Below are positions 1-6,948 of a DNA stretch of 64,000 bases, one piece after another. Origin of the DNA: JBIQJD01 sp044507695 (GTDB lineage: Bacteria; Bacteroidota; Ignavibacteria; Ignavibacteriales; Ignavibacteriaceae); NCBI GenBank assembly GCA_044507695.1, contig JBIQJD010000015.1:1-64000 (forward strand), written 5' to 3'. A program made the position numbers and the translations under genes. Position 1 is the stretch's first letter, and the number at the start of each line of letters is the position of its first letter. Under the pieces are notes generated by a model. It saw only the letters and a list, made by a program, of their open reading frames with translations. It ran no database searches and was not told the origin of the DNA.

Positions 1-47
1 AAAAAGGGAAGTGAATGAAAATGTTGTGTTATGTTTTTTAATGAGCA

Positions 48-236
48 GTATAACGCCGTTGTGCATAAGCCGCAGCCCAGAACAAGACTGCTGAATAGAA
101 GCACAAACATTAATGATTTATAAAATTTTGTTTAGTAGAACAAAGCCAAACAAGTTAGCCGAAACGGAACGACTACCATTAAAATTATACAATTGCCGAA
201 TGCGAATACGCTGTCGGCTTGATGCACTTGTTATGT
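48..236 (-). other. attC site 1
   Basis: 189-nt site closing the two-gene cassette 243-1497. On the plus strand the outer boxes are GTATAAC (48-54) and GTTATGT (230-236). The inner arms TGCATAAGCCGCAGC and GCTGtCGGCTTgATGCA pair, apart from single bulged T and G bases on the plus (attC bottom) strand, like the extrahelical T and G of known attC sites. Compared with sites 2 and 3 the arm sequence differs on both sides in a compensating way (TGCAT/ATGCA versus TGCTT/AAGCA), so the stem is supported by covariation. Confidence 0.88.
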
Positions 237-242
237 GTAATT

Positions 243-1166
243 TTAACCTTTTATAAAATTATATACGAAATTTGATAAATCTCCCCAAGTAGGTGAATCA
301 TTATCTTCATCATCACATTTTTGTAAAAATAAATCTTCTGATTCCTTTAATTGCTGTTTATAGTATTCAGTAAAAATAAAATCTATTTCTTTGTTAGCTT
401 TTTTAGTTTCAAAATATACATTCCGCATTCGTTTAACTTGAATTTCTTCATACATTCTTCCACTTAATAAATATAATTCCTTAGAGTTTTCAACCATTAG
501 CTGGATCAGGCTTCTTGTATGTTCGATGTAAGTGTCAATAGCGTTTGCTACTTGATCAATAATTCCGTCTGTTCTTGTTTTCCCCATAAAATATCCACCT
601 AAAAAACCACCAGCAATTGTTCCTAATCCGGGGAATAAAAATGATCCTATTGTTGCACCAATAGCTCCACCAGTCAAACCAGATCGAGTATTTGCTGTGG
701 CATCATTTGCTTGATTCAATAAACTCTCCATTACCTTATAAGATTTTTCAAGTTCAGCTAAATCATTAAAGAATATTCTTGTATATGACATAAGACTATT
801 TCTAAATCCTTGAATTTGAATTTCATTTAATGAATATTTTTCTAGAGCAGCTAATATATTCGGGTGATCATTAAAAAGATAATCATCTGTTTCAAAAAAG
901 CTTTTTGATAATAGAATCGGGAATTGATTGACAATTTCCTTAATTTGATAAATATCAAAAAAGGAAATTGCTTCTAAAAAGAGTGGAAGTGATTCTTCGT
1001 TTAGTCCCTCATCAGAATTAAAATTATTAAAAGCTTCTTCAAGTTTCTCTTCAAAATTACTATATCTAAAAAATATTGGTCCTAAAAAAGTTGTTAAAAC
1101 AAATTTTGAATAATTATCTTTTATAACTCTTATTGGGCTAGCAAATGAAACAGATGAATTTGACAT
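243..1166 (-). CDS. Cassette-encoded glycine-zipper protein
   Basis: I do not recognise the family of this 307-residue protein. Residues about 163-195 are a glycine-rich hydrophobic stretch with GxxxG-type spacing (GGAIGATIG, then GLGTIAGGFLGG), which is a glycine zipper of the sort found in membrane-inserting proteins. The N-terminal half and the C-terminal tail are predicted helical, charged and soluble, and there is no signal peptide. It follows the 105-residue Asp-repeat gene by 13 nt in the same cassette, with an AGGAG ribosome site just before ATG at 1166, and its stop lies directly before attC site 1. A membrane-active effector or toxin role is only an inference from the zipper and the cassette context. 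Confidence 0.75.
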   Translation of the reverse strand: MSNSSVSFASPIRVIKDNYSKFVLTTFLGPIFFRYSNFEEKLEEAFNNFNSDEGLNEESLPLFLEAISFFDIYQIKEIVNQFPILLSKSFFETDDYLFNDHPNILAALEKYSLNEIQIQGFRNSLMSYTRIFFNDLAELEKSYKVMESLLNQANDATANTRSGLTGGAIGATIGSFLFPGLGTIAGGFLGGYFMGKTRTDGIIDQVANAIDTYIEHTRSLIQLMVENSKELYLLSGRMYEEIQVKRMRNVYFETKKANKEIDFIFTEYYKQQLKESEDLFLQKCDDEDNDSPTWGDLSNFVYNFIKG

Positions 1167-1179
1167 ATTTTCTCCTTAT

Positions 1180-1497
1180 CTAAAACCAAGGATTATAAAT
1201 TAAACTTTTGAATGGATTATTATTTCCATCAGGAATTCCATTTTTATCAATATCAGAAAATGAATCTTGTCTATCATCAATTCCGTTACTATCTAGATCA
1301 ACAAGTGGATCTACATTGTCAGGGATTCCATCCTTATCCAAATCATAAAAAGGATCATTTGCATCTGGGAAAGAATTATGATCCATATCGAGGAAAGGAT
1401 CATTCATATCAGGAATATTATTATGATCATAATCTCTGAAAGGATCAAATTCATCTGGAATATCATTTCCATCGAAATCAAAAAAAGAATCTATCAT
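1180..1497 (-). CDS. Asp-rich 15-residue-repeat protein (Ca-binding-like)
   Basis: This 105-residue protein is almost entirely six tandem 15-residue repeats of the form DxDxNxIPDxxDPFx, resembling thrombospondin type-3/EF-loop calcium-binding repeats. In secreted bacterial proteins such repeats usually sit between larger domains. Here they stand alone, with no signal peptide, in an integron cassette. It is extremely acidic. An AGGAG ribosome site precedes ATG at 1497. It is the first gene after the cassette boundary and lies 13 nt before the glycine-zipper gene, so the two are probably co-translated. A partner or antidote role for the downstream protein is possible but unproven. Open frames on the opposite strand here are by-products of the repeat. 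Confidence 0.75.
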   Translation of the reverse strand: MIDSFFDFDGNDIPDEFDPFRDYDHNNIPDMNDPFLDMDHNSFPDANDPFYDLDKDGIPDNVDPLVDLDSNGIDDRQDSFSDIDKNGIPDGNNNPFKSLIYNPWF

Positions 1498-1520
1498 TTT
1501 TCACTCCTTTATTTAATTAC

Positions 1521-1709
1521 ACATAACGGCATTGTGCTTAACCCGCAGCCCAGAACAAGACTGCCGAATAGAAGCACAAACATTAATGATTTAAAAAATT
1601 TTGTTTAGTAGAACCAAGCCGAACAAGTTAGCCGAAACGGAGCAACCAACATTTAAATTATAAAAATGCCGAATGCGAAAACGCTGTCGGGTTGAAGCAC
1701 TTGTTAGGT
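1521..1709 (-). other. attC site 2
   Basis: 189-nt site between the DUF3800 cassette and the Asp-repeat/glycine-zipper cassette. Outer boxes are ACATAAC (1521-1527) and GTTAGGT (1703-1709). Inner arms TGCTTAACCCGCAGC and GCTGtCGGGTTgAAGCA pair with the same two bulged bases as the other sites. It is nearly identical to site 3 over the central region, as expected for cassettes sharing a lineage-specific attC. Confidence 0.9.
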
Positions 1710-1716
1710 TGCATTA

Positions 1717-2430
1717 CTAACCATTATATGTGTATAAACTTAATTTCTTAATTTTTGAAATCAATTCTTTTGATGTCTTTAATTTTTTTATTTTACCATT
1801 GTTCTCTAATTGTTCTTCTGAAAGTCCTTCAAATAATTCAACATCATTTTCGATATTATCAACTCTTCCAGCTAAATAACCAACTAAATCAGCATACATA
1901 AGTCCAATAGTATCATAACTTGATTTTGCTTGAATTATCCTTTCAAATAATATAAATCCCTTTTCCTCTATAGCAGAAGCGAATTTTTCTTGTAACTCGT
2001 CAACAGAAATATCTGAGCGATTATCACAAGTTATAATTGCTAAGTTTTTTCCAGCACCTTTTGTTGGACTTGGTAACGATTTATAAATAAGTGAAGGAAG
2101 TGTTTTTAAATAATCTTCTTTATGTGTTGTAGACCTTAATCTACCAAAATGAAAATACATTCTACTATTTTTTTTGGCAATATTTAAATCCAATAAATTA
2201 TTTGCTGCTACAATTCTTTTTTCAATTTCTACATCAGAGCAGCCTTTTGATTTAGAAAATAAAAAAGAACCTTTGAATTCTACAGTAGAATCCCATCCAA
2301 CACTTTTTAATATCTTTTGTGCAGAATTTTTTAAATGGGGATAGAACCTTGCATTAACACAAGCAATAGAAAAGCCAAGGTAATCATTAAATTTAGAATC
2401 TGTTGTTTCGTCAATAAAAACCAAAATCAT
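1717..2430 (-). CDS. DUF3800-like protein
   Basis: 237 residues. The N-terminus FIDET (Asp7-Glu8), an Asp at 136 (ITCDNR) and ADLVGY at 180-185 match the layout of DUF3800 proteins, which have an RNase H-like fold and are frequent in phage-defence islands and mobile elements; their biochemical role is not settled. It is the only gene of its cassette: the ATG at 2430 lies about 23 nt inside the cassette start, preceded by AGAGG, and the stop is 8 nt from attC site 2. The compact fit between the two recombination sites is typical of a cassette gene. The family call rests on the motif layout only. Confidence 0.72.
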   Translation of the reverse strand: MILVFIDETTDSKFNDYLGFSIACVNARFYPHLKNSAQKILKSVGWDSTVEFKGSFLFSKSKGCSDVEIEKRIVAANNLLDLNIAKKNSRMYFHFGRLRSTTHKEDYLKTLPSLIYKSLPSPTKGAGKNLAIITCDNRSDISVDELQEKFASAIEEKGFILFERIIQAKSSYDTIGLMYADLVGYLAGRVDNIENDVELFEGLSEEQLENNGKIKKLKTSKELISKIKKLSLYTYNG

Positions 2431-2452
2431 TTTAAGATACCTCTTTTCTGCA

Positions 2453-2641
2453 ACCTAACGGCGTTGTGCTTAACCCGCAGCCCAGAACAAGACTGCCGAA
2501 CAAAAGCACAAACATTAATGATTTAAAAAAATTTGTTTAGTAAGAACAACTGGAACAAGTTAGCCGAAACGGAGCACCAAACATTAAAACTTGTAAAATG
2601 CCGAATGCGAAAACGCTGTCGGGTTGAAGCACTTGTTAGCC
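2453..2641 (-). other. attC site 3
   Basis: 189-nt site closing the three-gene J-domain/HEPN cassette. Outer boxes are ACCTAAC (2453-2459) and GTTAGCC (2635-2641). The inner arms pair with the bulged T and G. The long central part contains a direct repeat (about 2485-2518 and 2552-2587, both with GCCGAA...GCAC...AAACATTAA), which helps explain why the site is near the upper end of known attC lengths. Confidence 0.9.
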
Positions 2642-2645
2642 ATAT

Positions 2646-3228
2646 TTACGATAAATTATTTTTTAAGATTCTTAAACTTTCTTTTATCCTTTTCTGAGAA
2701 TCATCGAAATCTAAATAGACAATTGTATAAGAATTTACACCAATTCGTTCGATTAAATTAATTGCTGTTAAACAAGCGGATTTAATTTTCTTTATTTCGA
2801 TTGAAGTAACTTGTGGGATAAAGTGAACAAAGTTATTTCTGATTTCATATGAAAGCCAATTAATATCTTCTCTTTCTTTTGCAGTTAATTTTATTCTTTT
2901 TTCTTTTGGTTTAGCTCCAGCATAAAGAACATAAGGTGTATTTAGAGTTTTATTTAAAGCTTTATCAAAACTTATCAGTTCTCGTCTGTTACTTCTTTTA
3001 TTAATTGAACTAACTCTTTCATAGTTGCCTTTGTGTAAATAAGAAAATACAAAAAGAATAAAGTGCGTGATGGATAGAAATAGAAATCCATTTCCATTTT
3101 GTATTGCCTTCTCTATTTAGTAAAAAACAGGCTGTCTCCAAAGAATCAATTGCATTTTCAGTATGGTCAAAATATGCAAGCTCTCCTTTGCTATTAATTT
3201 TTGTAAAATTTAGAGGTGCATTTTCCAT
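2646..3228 (-). pseudogene. HEPN-like protein, interrupted by a frameshift
   Basis: Reading from ATG at 3228, the frame gives MENAPLNF, KWKWISISIHHALYSF and then stops at 3019. The adjacent frame continues with HKGNYERV, LISFDKAL, RNNFVHFIP and ends at TAA 2646-2648. Removing one base in the A-run at 3044-3047 (T-run on the coding strand) joins both parts into one protein of about 193 residues. RNNFVH is an Rx4H motif as in HEPN RNases, and the KWKW/HHALYSF region is typical of a HEPN-like family. Start choice: ATG at 3228 is one base after the stop of the J-domain gene (TAATATG), implying translational coupling. The shift could be a real inactivation, phase variation or an assembly error. 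Confidence 0.72.
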
Positions 3229-3229
3229 A

Positions 3230-3883
3230 TTAGAAGCCAAATTTTTTCCTAAAATAATTATATGCTTTGTTTATATCCTTTGTTTTTTTCTCAGCAATTT
3301 CTTTAAACTCATCGCCAAGATGTTCAACTTTATCTGGATGATATTTTCTAATTTCTTCTTTGTATGCTTTCTTTATTTCATCAACTGATGAATTCCTATT
3401 GATATTTAAAATTGTATAAAAATATTCTTCCGTATTCTCATCATATTTAATTTCTTCAAATTCTTTTTGTGAATCTTCATTTGTTTTTGATGAGGATTCT
3501 TTATTGAAGGTTTGCGAATCCGATTTAGAATTTATATTTGGAGTAACTTTTGATGAACTCACCACGCCGATGATTATTAATATTCCAATCCCAAGACGTA
3601 TAAAAAATGAAAGGGGAGTGAATGTGCCAATATTAATTACAATTATTGTATCAACAATGAAAAGGAGTAAAATAATCCAGAATAGAAAATATTTCCCTTT
3701 GTTTGCATAAAAAGCACAAATAACAAATGCCGCTGTTTCAAAAATTGTTAAAGATACAGCGGATCCGCTAATTACATCTGCAACGCCAAAGAATAAAATA
3801 ATTATAGCAGAAATGGAAGCCCAAATAATTATTCCTTTGCTTGCTACATTTATTCTGTGTAAGTGAATTGAATCGTTATTCAT
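3230..3883 (-). CDS. Membrane-anchored J-domain (DnaJ-like) protein
   Basis: 217 residues. Residues about 15-110 form roughly four hydrophobic segments, followed by a polar linker rich in Ser/Lys/Glu. The C-terminus (about 152-217) is a J domain with the diagnostic HPD at 182-184 and an upstream YTILNI start. J domains stimulate Hsp70 ATPase; here the domain would face the cytoplasm at the membrane. The start overlaps the end of the 90-residue membrane protein by 8 nt, and the stop is followed one base later by the HEPN-like gene, so the three genes form a coupled unit inside one integron cassette. No glycine/phenylalanine or zinc-finger region of a housekeeping DnaJ is present. Confidence 0.85.
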   Translation of the reverse strand: MNNDSIHLHRINVASKGIIIWASISAIIILFFGVADVISGSAVSLTIFETAAFVICAFYANKGKYFLFWIILLLFIVDTIIVINIGTFTPLSFFIRLGIGILIIIGVVSSSKVTPNINSKSDSQTFNKESSSKTNEDSQKEFEEIKYDENTEEYFYTILNINRNSSVDEIKKAYKEEIRKYHPDKVEHLGDEFKEIAEKKTKDINKAYNYFRKKFGF

Positions 3884-4148
3884 TCGCTTTTGGTTTATCT
3901 GGATTCTTCAAAGCATTTGCAACCGTAAAGGCTAAAATTGCATAAATAATGTGTCCTCCGGGTTGCGTAGGTTGATTATTACTATGTTGTATGGCTACAC
4001 CAATAAATAGAAAAACAATTGCACAAACAATCGCAATTGCCCAACGATATTTTGCTATGTTTTCTGGAACTTCATCTTTCCAAAGTGCATATCTGATTCC
4101 ATAAACGATAGCTGTTATTATAGCGATGATTATAATATTAACTAACAT
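3876..4148 (-). CDS. Small membrane protein, first gene of cassette
   Basis: 90 residues with three hydrophobic segments (about 2-18, 32-51 and 65-80) and a basic C-terminus. I do not recognise the family. AAGGAG lies 6 nt before ATG at 4148, and the cassette boundary core is at 4170-4176, so this is the promoter-proximal gene of the cassette. It overlaps the J-domain gene by 8 nt. Confidence 0.65.
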   Translation of the reverse strand: MLVNIIIIAIITAIVYGIRYALWKDEVPENIAKYRWAIAIVCAIVFLFIGVAIQHSNNQPTQPGGHIIYAILAFTVANALKNPDKPKANE

Positions 4149-4176
4149 TACGACTCCTTTTAATTATATGGCTAAC

Positions 4177-4515
4177 TATTAATTATACTGCACTAATTAT
4201 TAATTTCCGGAATATATTTATGCGTGCAGCTGCATAAATACATTCCGTTTTGATTAAATAAATTTCGATTTCAGGATATTTAAAAATATTCTGCGCATAT
4301 ATATAATCTCTTTGGATGCTCCTGTATGTGTTCTTGCTTTATTATAATTTGGTGGATTTCATCCGGACGTTTCACCCTTACTCATCCCAGATCTTTAGGT
4401 TTGTAGTAATTAGCTGCAATAACTTACTATATTACATATACTTATGCAATAATTATTTCTTTTGTCTTTTCTTAATTCTCCTTTCTACTCAAGCTTTTAT
4501 TTAAGCAGATTTACT
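4177..4515. other. Non-coding flank of the cassette array with a hairpin
   Basis: 339 nt without a convincing gene. The notable element is a strong inverted repeat at 4209-4246: 15-nt arms GGAATATATTTATGC and GCATAAATACATTCC differ at one pair, around an 8-nt loop. There is no poly-U run on either side, so it is not an obvious terminator. Its position 30 nt from the first cassette boundary makes an attI-like or array-end element conceivable. No integrase remnant was seen. Confidence 0.45.
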
Positions 4516-5382
4516 TTAAAAATTCATCAGCTGCGAGGATTCAGTATCAAGCATTTTTTTTATTTTTTGAATTGTCAGCGGGGCGCTTCCTTCAAAATGG
4601 TTATTAACATTGATGTAAAGATTTACATCTTTATTTTTTATTTCCATAATCATCTGTTTTAACCGTGAGATTTGTTCATCGCGGTTAACATAAATCCGGT
4701 TCCAGTTTTCACCGCTTATTTTTTCTATCCCTTTTCTATCAGGTCCGTGCAGACGAATAACTGTAAAATTACGGATGTAATCTTTGAACTTGTTAAAGGT
4801 ATCAACAATCGGCGGCATGAAATATCCTTCAAGAAAAACATGCGCAAAGTTCATATCATTCAATGCACGGAAGTATGCTTCATTCAGATAATTCGGATTC
4901 CTTAGTTCTATTGCTATAGGGGGACAGTTACCCGGTATTGCTGCACAAAACTGCTGCAGCTTTAACTGGAAATGCTGAAGACTTTGCATCTTCTGTTTGT
5001 TGAGATATTCAAACTGAAACATTAAACAGCCGATATTTTTTTCAACCGGTTTTAGTGTTAAAAGAAATTCTTCAAACAATTCAACTGATAAAAAATATGG
5101 ATTCTGTTCGTTTGATTTGTAATAATGCGTAAGTGTTAATGAGTTAGGTACCTTAATTGTAAAAAGAAAATTCTTTGGAACAGAGTTTTTATATTCAGTT
5201 ACTTCTTCACCCGGCAGCTTTACCTTACTGCCAAACAAAGACCAGAACCACTGATCAACTTCAACCGTATCAAAGTGTTTTGAGTATTCTTTTAAATAAT
5301 TAATAGGATGTATATCGGGATAAATAATTCCTTTCCAGGAATCATACTTCCATGAACATGTACCGAATTTTATAAATGACAT
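4516..5382 (-). CDS. DUF72 (YecE-like) family protein
   Basis: 288 residues with the N-terminal FGTCSWKYDSWKGIIYP pattern of DUF72, followed by VEVDQWFW, RNPNYL and INVNNHFEGSAP, all characteristic of this TIM-barrel-like family. The biochemical function of DUF72 is unknown. Length fits the family (about 240-290). It stands alone on the minus strand, with a bidirectional terminator 150 nt upstream. It probably marks the start of native chromosome next to the cassette array. Confidence 0.88.
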   Translation of the reverse strand: MSFIKFGTCSWKYDSWKGIIYPDIHPINYLKEYSKHFDTVEVDQWFWSLFGSKVKLPGEEVTEYKNSVPKNFLFTIKVPNSLTLTHYYKSNEQNPYFLSVELFEEFLLTLKPVEKNIGCLMFQFEYLNKQKMQSLQHFQLKLQQFCAAIPGNCPPIAIELRNPNYLNEAYFRALNDMNFAHVFLEGYFMPPIVDTFNKFKDYIRNFTVIRLHGPDRKGIEKISGENWNRIYVNRDEQISRLKQMIMEIKNKDVNLYINVNNHFEGSAPLTIQKIKKMLDTESSQLMNF

Positions 5383-5535
5383 AGGTAATGAAAAATTATG
5401 ACGGTTTACAAATCAAAGATGTAATCTTTTTCTGTTTCATTCAACTATTTTTCCGAACGCGGATTTCTTATTCGTCTGAATCTGAAGAAATTTATTTCTT
5501 TCCGATGGTTTACCAGTAATTAAACTATAAAAATA

Positions 5536-5562
5536 AAAAACCCGGCGGGGAACCGGGTTTTT
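5536..5562. terminator. Bidirectional intrinsic terminator
   Basis: AAAAACCCGG (5536-5545) pairs with CCGGGTTTTT (5553-5562) around a 7-nt loop. A-tracts on the left and T-tracts on the right allow termination on either strand. On the minus strand it ends transcripts coming from the small gene at 5665-5973 or from the adjacent structured element. Confidence 0.85.
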
Positions 5563-5640
5563 GAGTACGTTCTCATCAAAAGGCTGGGGTAACCGATTGA
5601 AAGTACTCAAGCTTACTATACTGTAGGGTATTTTAAATTT
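5536..5640 (-). ncRNA. Possible structured RNA ending in a terminator
   Basis: On the minus strand an 8-bp stem TTGAGTAC (from 5610) and GTACTCAA (to 5561) encloses a 34-nt loop with a conserved-looking GGTTACCCCAGC segment, followed immediately by the CCCGG terminator hairpin. A stem directly stacked on a terminator is typical of small RNAs or of structured 3' ends. I recognise no known family. It could simply be the 3' untranslated end of the gene at 5665-5973. Confidence 0.35.
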
Positions 5641-5664
5641 ATAATATCCTTACGAATTTCACAA

Positions 5665-5973
5665 CTATATCAGACTGTTTATCAAATTTGCCAGTTCAGC
5701 ATAATCAATGGGCATATATATATAAGTTAACCATTCAGACGGAACACAGAATTCTGGAAATCGGGAAGTAATTACAATCTTATGAATATTTAATGCTTTT
5801 ACAATTGGATTACTATCCTCATATTTTTGACATGTAATAAAAATATCTGCGGGTCTGAATTTTAGATAGGGCAGTTCGAAAATGGAAATGGATTTAATTG
5901 ATATTCCTGTTTTTTCTAAATATTTGATAATATCAAGCTCAAGCAGTTTGTTCAACAGAAACGAATATACCAT
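5665..5973 (-). CDS. Small hypothetical protein
   Basis: 102 residues, no signal peptide and no family recognised. The alternation of beta-like (ISIKSISIF, ADIFITCQ, IHKIVITS) and helical segments, ending with PIDYAELANLINSL, loosely resembles the second half of a response-regulator receiver fold, but the phosphoacceptor region is missing. It is isolated on the minus strand with about 290 nt of upstream sequence. Confidence 0.5.
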   Translation of the reverse strand: MVYSFLLNKLLELDIIKYLEKTGISIKSISIFELPYLKFRPADIFITCQKYEDSNPIVKALNIHKIVITSRFPEFCVPSEWLTYIYMPIDYAELANLINSLI

Positions 5974-6262
5974 GGTGCAGCCTTGTAGTTATTTTTCGGC
6001 GTAAAGCGTTCCGCGAGCAGTGAAACTGATAGGATGATACCACCGCTGATTTATTCGTAATACGTCTTAAAGGAAAACTAAGAACCGGAAATATAGAAAG
6101 CAATAGGGAAATACCTTAGTTCAATCGCAATTGTTGTACACTATTCTCAATCTACAATAGGTTTTATACGGCAGATAGAATTAATTTTTTCTGCTGATCA
6201 GAAGGGAATATTATACTGCTGCTACCCGGCTATGCCAGGACTGTTAATTATGTATGTGTATT
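5974..6262. other. Intergenic region, nothing recognised
   Basis: About 290 nt between the small hypothetical gene and crcB. I see no open frame, RNA family or clear terminator here apart from a short inverted repeat TTCTG/CAGAA near 6195-6210. Confidence 0.4.
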
Positions 6263-6646
6263 TCAGCCCCTCGTAAAAAATCCGGATAAATAATATGCAA
6301 TGATTATTGCACATAATGACAGAAATAAATTCGAGCTGATATTCATAAAAGCATAAAGAAATTCGGAATCACGTAAAAGATTAATAGTTTCAAACGAAAA
6401 GGCAGAAAAGGTTGTAAATCCACCGCAAAAACCAATTGTTAAAAATAATTTAATCCCGGGTGAAATGAGTTCACGTGAATCTAAAAAGAACAGAACAAAG
6501 CCAAGTATAAAACTTCCGGCTATATTTACAGATAAAGTTCCATAGGGGAATGAGGAAGGCAAAACTTTTTGAACCGCACCGGACATCCAGTAACGAAAAA
6601 CCCCGCCAAAGGCAGCACCCAAAGCAACTATCAGAGAATTGTACAT
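6263..6646 (-). CDS. crcB: Fluoride ion channel CrcB/Fluc
   Basis: 127 residues with four hydrophobic segments. GGVFRYW, PYGTLSVNIAGSF and GFCGGFTTFSAFSFE are the signature motifs of Fluc channels, which work as antiparallel dimers that let fluoride leave the cell. Length is normal. AGGAG is 7 nt before ATG at 6646. A fluoride riboswitch immediately upstream (6677-6736) supports the assignment and predicts induction by fluoride. Confidence 0.95.
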   Translation of the reverse strand: MYNSLIVALGAAFGGVFRYWMSGAVQKVLPSSFPYGTLSVNIAGSFILGFVLFFLDSRELISPGIKLFLTIGFCGGFTTFSAFSFETINLLRDSEFLYAFMNISSNLFLSLCAIIIAYYLSGFFTRG

Positions 6647-6676
6647 AAATAACTCCTACTTGTTTTTAATTAATCT

Positions 6677-6736
6677 GAGGCAGGAGTTATCAGACCTCGC
6701 TTTGAGGACGGTTAAAGGCGAACTCCATCGCTGGCA
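6677..6736 (-). promoter_or_regulatory. Fluoride riboswitch (crcB motif)
   Basis: Read on the minus strand, the leader of crcB contains GCGATGGAGTTCGCC, then TTTAACC, a short hairpin CCTC/GAGG and CTGATAACTCC. GGAGTT pairs with AACTCC, forming the pseudoknot of the fluoride aptamer, and the order of elements matches the known crcB motif (GAUG, CGCC, hairpin, CUGAUG-like). It ends about 30 nt before the crcB start. Its downstream position over the ribosome-site side suggests translational or transcriptional control by fluoride. Confidence 0.9.
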
Positions 6737-6861
6737 CAAATTTAAGTTTTTCAAAAATATTTAACAATTTAGTCTTTATGCTTAATTAGCAATAAACTGT
6801 AAAGGCAATTTTCAATTTCAGGTTCTATCATTTTTTATTGTATTGATTAGTAAGATTGTAG

Positions 6862-6875
6862 AAAGCAGCTGCTTT
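6862..6875. promoter_or_regulatory. 14-bp perfect palindrome upstream of R-M gene
   Basis: AAAGCAGCTGCTTT is a perfect palindrome about 150 nt before the start of the restriction-modification gene. It may be an operator for that gene, but no regulator is encoded nearby, so the role is speculative. Confidence 0.3.
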
Positions 6876-6948
6876 TCAATATAAGAGTTTGATTACTTTT
6901 TGTTTATTAAAGAATAAGAGGGAGTTAGCCGGGATTATTTTTAATGCA

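Larger units (their letters stand above)
1..4176 (-). mobile_element. Integron gene-cassette array (no integrase seen)
   Basis: Three 189-nt imperfect palindromic sites at 48-236, 1521-1709 and 2453-2641 separate blocks of leftward genes. Each block starts with a GTTRRRY-like core whose reverse complement recurs at the start of the attC that closes the same block: GTTAGCCATAT (4176 leftward) against ATATGGCTAAC before 2641; GTTAGGTTGCA (2459 leftward) against TGCAACCTAAC at 1709; GTTATGTGTAATT (1527 leftward) against AATTACACATAAC at 236. That is the signature of circular cassettes inserted by an integron integrase. Three complete cassettes and the first 47 nt of a fourth are present. The array begins at about 4176 and runs off the left edge. 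No intI gene lies within 4177-6262, the side where polarity would place it, so a CALIN-type array or a displaced integrase is inferred. Confidence 0.85.

Noticed and set aside
1212..1608. Plus-strand open frames opposite the Asp-repeat gene
   Set aside because: They are low-complexity (His/Tyr/Ile-rich) antisense readings of the 45-nt repeat and of the attC site.
48..2641. Three similar repeats considered as a CRISPR array or insertion-sequence ends
   Set aside because: The units are 189 nt, separated by genes and not by uniform short spacers, and there is no transposase; the core and stem layout fits attC.
5583..5600. Resemblance of GGGGTAACCGAT to the 3' part of the c-di-GMP-I riboswitch
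   Set aside because: The conserved 5' half of that aptamer is missing and the segment lies between a terminator and a hairpin, so the match is probably chance.
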